Source: Clostridia bacterium (GTDB lineage Bacteria > Bacillota > Clostridia > Oscillospirales > CAG-272). From it: DNA of 10,032 nucleotides. The stretch spans positions 1 to 10,032 of the forward strand of contig JAFQJX010000035.1 of NCBI GenBank assembly GCA_017397205.1, in the 5' to 3' direction. Position 1 is the first letter of the stretch. Each line of letters starts with the position of its first letter. Of this stretch, positions 6,138 to 10,032 are shown in pieces. Position numbers and translations under genes: made by a program. The notes below the pieces were generated by a model. It saw nothing but the letters and a program-made list of their open reading frames with translations. It did no database searches and was not told the origin of the DNA.

Positions 6138-6154
6138 CCCGCCTTATAGGCGGG
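6138..6154. repeat. Inverted repeat just upstream of the plsC promoter
   Basis: CCCGCCT and AGGCGGG form a perfect 7 bp inverted repeat around TAT, ending two bases before the -35 box of the plus-strand promoter. It is flanked on the left by TTTTTT and not followed by T on the plus strand, so it is not a terminator for any known gene here. It is a candidate regulator-binding site between the divergent ddh and acyltransferase promoters. Confidence 0.4.
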
Positions 6155-6156
6155 AG

Positions 6157-6185
6157 TTGACGAAGGAAAGATTTTCCTGTATAAT
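6157..6185 (+). promoter_or_regulatory. Promoter of the acyltransferase-symporter operon
   Basis: TTGACG (6157-6162) and TATAAT (6180-6185) are separated by 17 bases. The predicted start is near 6192, leaving a leader of about 74 bases before the ATG at 6266. Confidence 0.8.
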
Positions 6186-6265
6186 AAAAAACAGTATTGA
6201 CAAAATGCGGCAGCCGTTACAACGTGCTATTTTTCGTCATTTTGGGGTCCGCCGCGGAGGATGAT

Positions 6266-7495
6266 ATGAAGAATAAAAAGAAAAGGAAAAAATGGCTTCG
6301 CTTCCGCCACCGCGTGGCACAGGCGCTGATTGCCTTTGCGCTGCGCCCCTATATCCGCCTGCGGTACGGGATACGGATTGAGCGGTTTCGCGGCAAGAAA
6401 AAGCGGCAATATCTGTGTCTTTCCAATCACCAGACTGCCTTTGACCAATTCTTCGTGGGGCTTGCCTTGCCCCGTCCCTTTTATTACGTGGCGTCTGACG
6501 ACCTCTTTACAAACGGCTTCGTTTCCCGCCTGATCAAGTGGCTGGTGGAGCCCATTCCCTTTACCAAATCCACCTCCGACGCCAAGGCGGTCATGACCTG
6601 TATGCGCGTTGCAAGAGAGGGAGGGAGCATCGCCCTGTTTCCCGAGGGAAACCGCACCTACGACGGCACTCCCGTGTATATGAAGCCGGGCGTGGCAAAG
6701 CTCGTGCGGGCGCTCAAGCTGCCCGTGGCTCTCTTCCGCATTGAGGGCGGCTACGGCGCGCATCCGCGCTGGAGTGACGTGGTCCGTCGGGGCAAGATGC
6801 GTGCGTACGTTTGTCGCGTGCTGGAGCCCGAGGAATACGCCGCCATGACGGATGAGGAGCTGTACGAGGTGATTCGCACCGCCCTGTACGTGAGCGAGGG
6901 CTGTGATACGGGAGAATACCGTCACAAAAAGAATGCGGAGCACCTGGAGCGCGCTATGTACGTGTGCCCCACCTGTGGGCTTTCCCGCTTTGAAAGCCAC
7001 GGGGAGACCATCTCCTGCCTGGGGTGCGGCGTGACGGTGCGCCATATGCCGAACAAGGAGCTGGTGGCAATAAACGGCACCTTCCCCTTCCGCTTCGTCA
7101 GCGAGTGGTACGCCTATCAGAACGACTTTATTCAGAACCTGGACCTCACCCAACACAAGGACGCCCCTCTTTACGAGGACACGGTGCGCTTCTCCCGCGT
7201 CATTCCCTGTAAGCGCCGCGAGGTGCTGGCGCGCGGCGCAACGCTGTCGCTGGAATGGGACAGGGTCAGCGTGCAAAAGGGTGCGTTTTCCATGGTGCTC
7301 CCCTATACCGAGGTGGTTGCCATGAGCGTGCTTGGCAAAAACAAGCTCAACATTTACACCCACGACCACACCTATCAGGTCAAGGGGGACAAGCGCTTCA
7401 ACGCGCTGAAATATATGAATATCTATTACCACTTTGCGCATCAGCTGCACAAGTTCAGGGAGGAAGACGCCGATGGGGAATTTTTGGGATTATAA
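6266..7495 (+). CDS. PlsC-type acyltransferase with zinc ribbon and extra C-terminal domain
   Basis: The 409-residue protein starts with a very basic stretch (MKNKKKRKKWLRFRHR), likely membrane-peripheral. A glycerol-phosphate acyltransferase domain follows, with the HX4D catalytic motif NHQTAFD (54-60) and the FPEGNRT motif (125-131). The expected reaction is transfer of an acyl chain to lysophosphatidic acid or a related acceptor at the membrane. Unlike a standard PlsC (about 200-250 residues), it continues into a four-cysteine zinc ribbon, CPTC (234-237) and CLGC (251-254), and a further beta-rich domain of about 150 residues that resembles a PH/GRAM-like fold (SLEWDRVSVQKG, YTYQVKGD-like strands). 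The start is the ATG five bases after GGAGG (6256-6260); the open frame extends upstream without a ribosome site. It overlaps the symporter gene by 23 bases. The family is sure; the acceptor is unknown. Confidence 0.88.
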   Translation: MKNKKKRKKWLRFRHRVAQALIAFALRPYIRLRYGIRIERFRGKKKRQYLCLSNHQTAFDQFFVGLALPRPFYYVASDDLFTNGFVSRLIKWLVEPIPFTKSTSDAKAVMTCMRVAREGGSIALFPEGNRTYDGTPVYMKPGVAKLVRALKLPVALFRIEGGYGAHPRWSDVVRRGKMRAYVCRVLEPEEYAAMTDEELYEVIRTALYVSEGCDTGEYRHKKNAEHLERAMYVCPTCGLSRFESHGETISCLGCGVTVRHMPNKELVAINGTFPFRFVSEWYAYQNDFIQNLDLTQHKDAPLYEDTVRFSRVIPCKRREVLARGATLSLEWDRVSVQKGAFSMVLPYTEVVAMSVLGKNKLNIYTHDHTYQVKGDKRFNALKYMNIYYHFAHQLHKFREEDADGEFLGL

Positions 7496-8888
7496 CGTGT
7501 GGAGCACCGTCAGCGTGCTTGCGGTGCTGCTGCTCGGGCTGCTCGCGGCAAACGCGCTGAAGAAAAACATTCGGTTTTTGCGGGAATCGCTCGTTCCCAC
7601 CTCGGTGCTTGCAGGCGTGCTGCTGCTCGTCATTTCCACGATTTACGAGGCAATTTCCGGCACCTCTCTGTTTGAAACGGGGCTGTTCGGGCAGAACGGC
7701 ACCTTCCAGCTGGAGGTTGTGACCTACCACTGTCTGGCGCTTGGCTTCGTTGCCACCTCCTTCCGCCCCTCCACGCGCAAGTTTGACAAAAAGCGCGGCG
7801 CGGAAATCTTCAACACGGGCGTGACCACCGTGTCCACGTACTTAATTCAGGCCGTGCTGGGAATGGGCATCACCGTTCTTCTCGCGCTGTTCGTGAAGGA
7901 CCTGTACCCCGCCTCCGGGCTGCTGCTTCCCTATGGCTACGGGCAGGGCTCGGGTCAGGCAATGAACTACGGCAGCATTTACGAAGCGGACGGCTTCGTG
8001 GGGGGCAAGAGCTTCGGTCTGACGATTGCGGCGCTCGGCTTTCTCTGCGCCAGCATCGGCGGCGTCATTCATCTGAACATTCTGAAAAAGCGCGGCGCCG
8101 TCAAGTTCATTCCCCTGGAGGATGAAAAGGCGGAAAGCCTGACGGGCGAGGACGTGCAGTCCCCCGACGAAATCCCCATGAACGGAAGCATTGACAAGCT
8201 GACCGTGCAGATGGCGTTCGTGTTCTGCACCTATTTTGCCTCCTACGGAGTGATTTATCTGCTCAGCTCCCTGCTGCCCGGCTTCCGCAGCGTTTTGTAC
8301 GGCTTCAACTTCCTTGTCGGCGTGCTGATTGCGACGCTGATTTGCATCGTCTACCGCTTCCTCAAGCGAAAGGGCGTTGTCAAGAAGCAGTATCTCAACG
8401 GATTCCTGATGAACCGCATCAGCGGCTTCTTCTTTGATATTATGGTGACGGCGGGCATCGCCGCCATCCGCCTGGACGTTGTCAAGCGGTATTGGTGGAT
8501 TGTGCTCCTGCTCGGCGTGCTGGGTGCCGTCATTACCTATTTCTACAACCGTCTTGTGGCAAAGACCCTCTTCAAGGAGTATCAGGAGGAGCAATTCCTT
8601 GCCATGTACGGAATGCTGACGGGCACCGCCAGCACGGGCATGATTCTGCTCCGCGAGCTTGACGGGGAGTACAAGACCCCCACCGCTGACAATCTGGTAT
8701 ACCAGAACCTGCCCGCCATCGTCTTTGGCTTCCCCCTGATGCTGCTGGCAACGCTGGCACCCAAGAAGCCCTCCCTCACGCTCCTGCTCCTGTTCCTCTT
8801 TATGGTGGTCATGAATATCATTTTGTTCCGCCGCCAGATTTTCTGCCGCAGAAAAGACAAGAGCACAGAGAACACGGATCGCGAATAA
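7473..8888 (+). CDS. gltS: Sodium:glutamate symporter (GltS/ESS-like)
   Basis: The 471-residue integral membrane protein has about ten to twelve hydrophobic segments in two halves separated by a charged loop (about 205-245, rich in Glu/Asp). Each half carries a glycine-rich re-entrant motif: GYGQGSGQAMNYG (155-167) and GTASTGMILLRELD (384-397). This duplicated arrangement is that of the ESS family, which imports glutamate with sodium ions. It is longer than the E. coli protein (about 400 residues, from memory), mostly through the central loop and the Lys/Arg-rich C-terminus. The ATG at 7473 follows GGGAGG (7458-7463) by nine bases and lies within the acyltransferase gene, so the two are translationally linked. 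An upstream ATG at 7434 in the same frame has no good ribosome site. Substrate specificity within the family is inferred. Confidence 0.88.
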   Translation: MGNFWDYNVWSTVSVLAVLLLGLLAANALKKNIRFLRESLVPTSVLAGVLLLVISTIYEAISGTSLFETGLFGQNGTFQLEVVTYHCLALGFVATSFRPSTRKFDKKRGAEIFNTGVTTVSTYLIQAVLGMGITVLLALFVKDLYPASGLLLPYGYGQGSGQAMNYGSIYEADGFVGGKSFGLTIAALGFLCASIGGVIHLNILKKRGAVKFIPLEDEKAESLTGEDVQSPDEIPMNGSIDKLTVQMAFVFCTYFASYGVIYLLSSLLPGFRSVLYGFNFLVGVLIATLICIVYRFLKRKGVVKKQYLNGFLMNRISGFFFDIMVTAGIAAIRLDVVKRYWWIVLLLGVLGAVITYFYNRLVAKTLFKEYQEEQFLAMYGMLTGTASTGMILLRELDGEYKTPTADNLVYQNLPAIVFGFPLMLLATLAPKKPSLTLLLLFLFMVVMNIILFRRQIFCRRKDKSTENTDRE

Positions 8889-8894
8889 TCGGCA

Positions 8895-8926
8895 GGGGCG
8901 CCGCGCAAGGTGGCGCCCCGTTTTTT
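8895..8926 (+). terminator. Intrinsic terminator after the symporter gene
   Basis: GGGGCGCC (8895-8902) pairs perfectly with GGCGCCCC (8912-8919). The stem is followed by G and TTTTTT (8921-8926), seven bases after the stop codon. It closes the acyltransferase-symporter operon. Confidence 0.92.
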
Positions 8927-8955
8927 ATCCGTTGCAATAAAATTTACGCGCGCCC

Positions 8956-8984
8956 TTGACAAGCGGGCGGCGGAGGGCTATAAT
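8956..8984 (+). promoter_or_regulatory. Perfect consensus promoter of the trpB T-box transcript
   Basis: TTGACA (8956-8961) and TATAAT (8979-8984) are separated by exactly 17 bases. Transcription should start near 8991. A constitutive, strong promoter fits a gene whose control is exercised downstream by the T-box. Confidence 0.9.
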
Positions 8985-8990
8985 AAAGCA

Positions 8991-9275
8991 TCATAAACCG
9001 TTGATGCGGAGATAAAGCCAAGTAAGACTGCACAGAGAGCCCGCGGCGCTGGGATGCGGGTGAGAAACTGCCTGGCAAATGGACCGCGGAGGGTGCAGTC
9101 AAAGGCGGGAGCCGAGTATTCTGCAACGCGAGGAGGCGCGCGTCAGCCGTCTCGGGATATATCGGTATCCCATAAGGGCACGGGACCTCCCGTGAAGCAA
9201 GGTGGCACCGCGGATAAGCTTTTATTCGTCCTTGACAGAACGAGCGCACGTCTTCTGTCACGGGCGATATTTTTG
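8991..9275 (+). ncRNA. T-box riboswitch, tryptophan type
   Basis: The leader carries the T-box sequence AAGGTGGCACCGCGG (9199-9213). Stem I is closed by GACTGCAC (9026-9033) and GTGCAGTC (9093-9100), with the AGAGAG and GGGATG elements of the family inside. The antiterminator can be drawn fully: CAAGG (9198-9202) with CCTTG (9230-9234), a bulge TGGCACC (9203-9209), and GCGGATAA (9210-9217) with TTATTCGT (9222-9229). The bulge TGGC would pair with a tRNA 3' end GCCA; discriminator G73 is what bacterial tRNA-Trp has. The most likely specifier is TGG followed by A at 9080-9083 (another TGG lies at 9073). Together with trpB downstream this gives tryptophan specificity: uncharged tRNA-Trp stabilises the antiterminator and allows transcription. 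The exact Stem I fold was not computed. Confidence 0.93.
9227..9274 (+). terminator. T-box-controlled terminator
   Basis: CGTCC (9227-9231) pairs with GGGCG (9262-9266), and after one mismatch TGACAGAA (9233-9240) pairs with TTCTGTCA (9253-9260). ATATTTTT follows. Bases 9227-9234 are shared with the antiterminator, so the two structures exclude each other. Confidence 0.85.
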
Positions 9276-9289
9276 TAAGGAGCGGGCAT

Positions 9290-9319
9290 ATGGCAAGGCA
9301 AAAACGATGGCGTGGGTGA
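9290..9319 (+). CDS. Possible nine-residue leader peptide with one Trp
   Basis: ATG at 9290 lies seven bases after AAGGAG (9277-9282), a better ribosome site than chance would often give, and opens MARQKRWRG before a TGA. It is positioned directly after the T-box terminator and would be translated only on read-through. One Trp codon (9308-9310) is present. There is no homology support, and a frame this short can arise by chance. Confidence 0.25.
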   Translation: MARQKRWRG

Positions 9320-9363
9320 TACGCATCTCTCAAGCTGCAAAAAGGTCCTATCATAACGAATAA
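9307..9363 (+). CDS. Possible 18-residue leader peptide with early Trp
   Basis: The frame MAWVIRISQAAKRSYHNE runs to a TAA 16 bases before the trpB ATG, overlapping the nine-residue frame in another phase. Its Trp is codon 3, the same TGG bases as in the shorter frame being read in a different phase nearby. The ribosome site is weak (AAGG eight bases upstream). It could couple translation to trpB, but may be fortuitous. Confidence 0.2.
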   Translation: MAWVIRISQAAKRSYHNE

Positions 9364-9379
9364 CAAAAGGAGAAATCCC

Positions 9380-10032
9380 ATGAAGCTGAACAACGTAGAT
9401 TTTGAAACCTATTTCAAGCAATATCCCGATAAAAACGGCTATTTCGGTAAGTACGGCGGCGCGTATATTGCGCCCGAGCTGCAGGAGGCGATGCGCGAGA
9501 TTACGGACGCGTATTTCACCATCTGCAAGTCCAGCAAGTTTATTGCGGAGTTGCGCCGCATCCGCCGCGATTTTCAGGGCCGCCCCACCCCCATTTCCCA
9601 CCTGGAGCGCCTGTCGGGCGCCCTCGGAAACGGCGTGCAGCTGTACGCCAAGCGCGAGGACCTCAACCACACGGGCGCGCACAAGCTCAATCATTGCATG
9701 GGTGAGGTGCTGCTTGCCAAGTACATGGGCAAGAAAAAGGTGATTGCGGAAACGGGCGCAGGACAGCACGGCGTTGCCCTTGCCACCGCCGCCGCCTATT
9801 TCGGGCTGGAGTGCGACATTTACATGGGCGCCGTAGACATTAAGAAGCAGGCACCCAACGTGGCGCGCATGAAAATACTCGGCGCCAACGTCGTTGAGGT
9901 AACGGAGGGGCTGCAAACCCTGAAGGAGGCGGTGGACGCCGCCTTCGCCGCCTACTCCAGAGAATACAAGGACGCCATTTACTGCATCGGCTCCGTCGTC
10001 GGTCCGCACCCCTTTCCCATGATGGTGCGCGA
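9380..10032 (+). CDS. trpB: Tryptophan synthase beta chain, N-terminal 217 residues
   Basis: The enzyme joins indole and L-serine to tryptophan using PLP. Visible motifs are YFGKYGGAYI (21-30), GRPTPISHLERLS (67-79), the PLP-lysine segment KREDLNHTGAHKLN (Lys102), ETGAGQHG (124-131, with the catalytic Glu124), the YMGAVDI...PNVARMKILGA stretch and GSVVGPHPFP. AAGGAG (9367-9372) is seven bases before the ATG. The gene leaves the window after about half of the usual 390-400 residues. It has about 20 extra residues before the YFG motif compared with the enteric enzyme, and VVGPHPFP where that enzyme has AAGPHPYP, so it may belong to a distinct TrpB clade. It stands directly behind a tryptophan T-box with no other trp gene upstream; whether trpA follows cannot be seen. 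Confidence 0.96.
   Translation, partial: MKLNNVDFETYFKQYPDKNGYFGKYGGAYIAPELQEAMREITDAYFTICKSSKFIAELRRIRRDFQGRPTPISHLERLSGALGNGVQLYAKREDLNHTGAHKLNHCMGEVLLAKYMGKKKVIAETGAGQHGVALATAAAYFGLECDIYMGAVDIKKQAPNVARMKILGANVVEVTEGLQTLKEAVDAAFAAYSREYKDAIYCIGSVVGPHPFPMMVR

Noticed and set aside
6197..6202. TTGACA as a second promoter for plsC
   Set aside because: No acceptable -10 hexamer lies 16-18 bases downstream, and a full promoter exists just upstream at 6157-6185.

Overview
The window looks like chromosome from an uncultured or gut-type Clostridia (Oscillospirales/Ruminococcaceae-like, GC-rich Firmicutes). The reasons are strong AAGGAGG-type ribosome binding sites, TTGACA-17-TATAAT promoters, a T-box riboswitch, a meso-diaminopimelate dehydrogenase, and above all a SCIFF (six-cysteine) peptide gene with its radical SAM maturase, a pair known as a near-universal marker of class Clostridia. 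No phage, IS element, CRISPR array, tRNA or rRNA is visible.

Layout. At 1-125 a truncated minus-strand gene begins at a perfect consensus promoter. At 263-1786 a plus-strand operon encodes a short NfeD membrane protein and an SPFH/stomatin-like protein, ending in a strong terminator. At 1815-1936 the convergent intergenic space holds a small cluster of REP-like palindromic repeats. The minus strand from 4972 to 1716 carries one promoter, the SCIFF precursor peptide (51 aa), a hairpin attenuator, the SCIFF maturase (radical SAM/SPASM), and an Orn/Lys/Arg-decarboxylase-family PLP enzyme whose start overlaps the maturase stop by 4 nt. The minus-strand terminator overlaps the end of the SPFH gene. 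Next comes a monocistronic meso-DAP dehydrogenase gene (minus), divergent from a plus-strand pair: a PlsC-type acyltransferase carrying an unusual C-terminal zinc ribbon and extra domain, overlapping by 23 nt a GltS-like sodium:glutamate symporter. After its terminator, a perfect promoter drives a tryptophan-type T-box leader with antiterminator and terminator, then a short region with two tiny Trp-containing frames, then trpB, which runs off the window.

How the genes work together. The most distinctive unit is the SCIFF ranthipeptide locus. The precursor departs from the textbook form (seven cysteines, and glycine where the characterised homologue has the cross-linked threonine), and the maturase appears translationally coupled to a PLP enzyme with a changed active-site motif. 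The hairpin between precursor and maturase would favour excess peptide over enzyme. The T-box should switch on trpB when uncharged tRNA-Trp accumulates. The remaining genes are housekeeping: membrane quality control, lysine/peptidoglycan precursor synthesis, phospholipid synthesis and glutamate transport.
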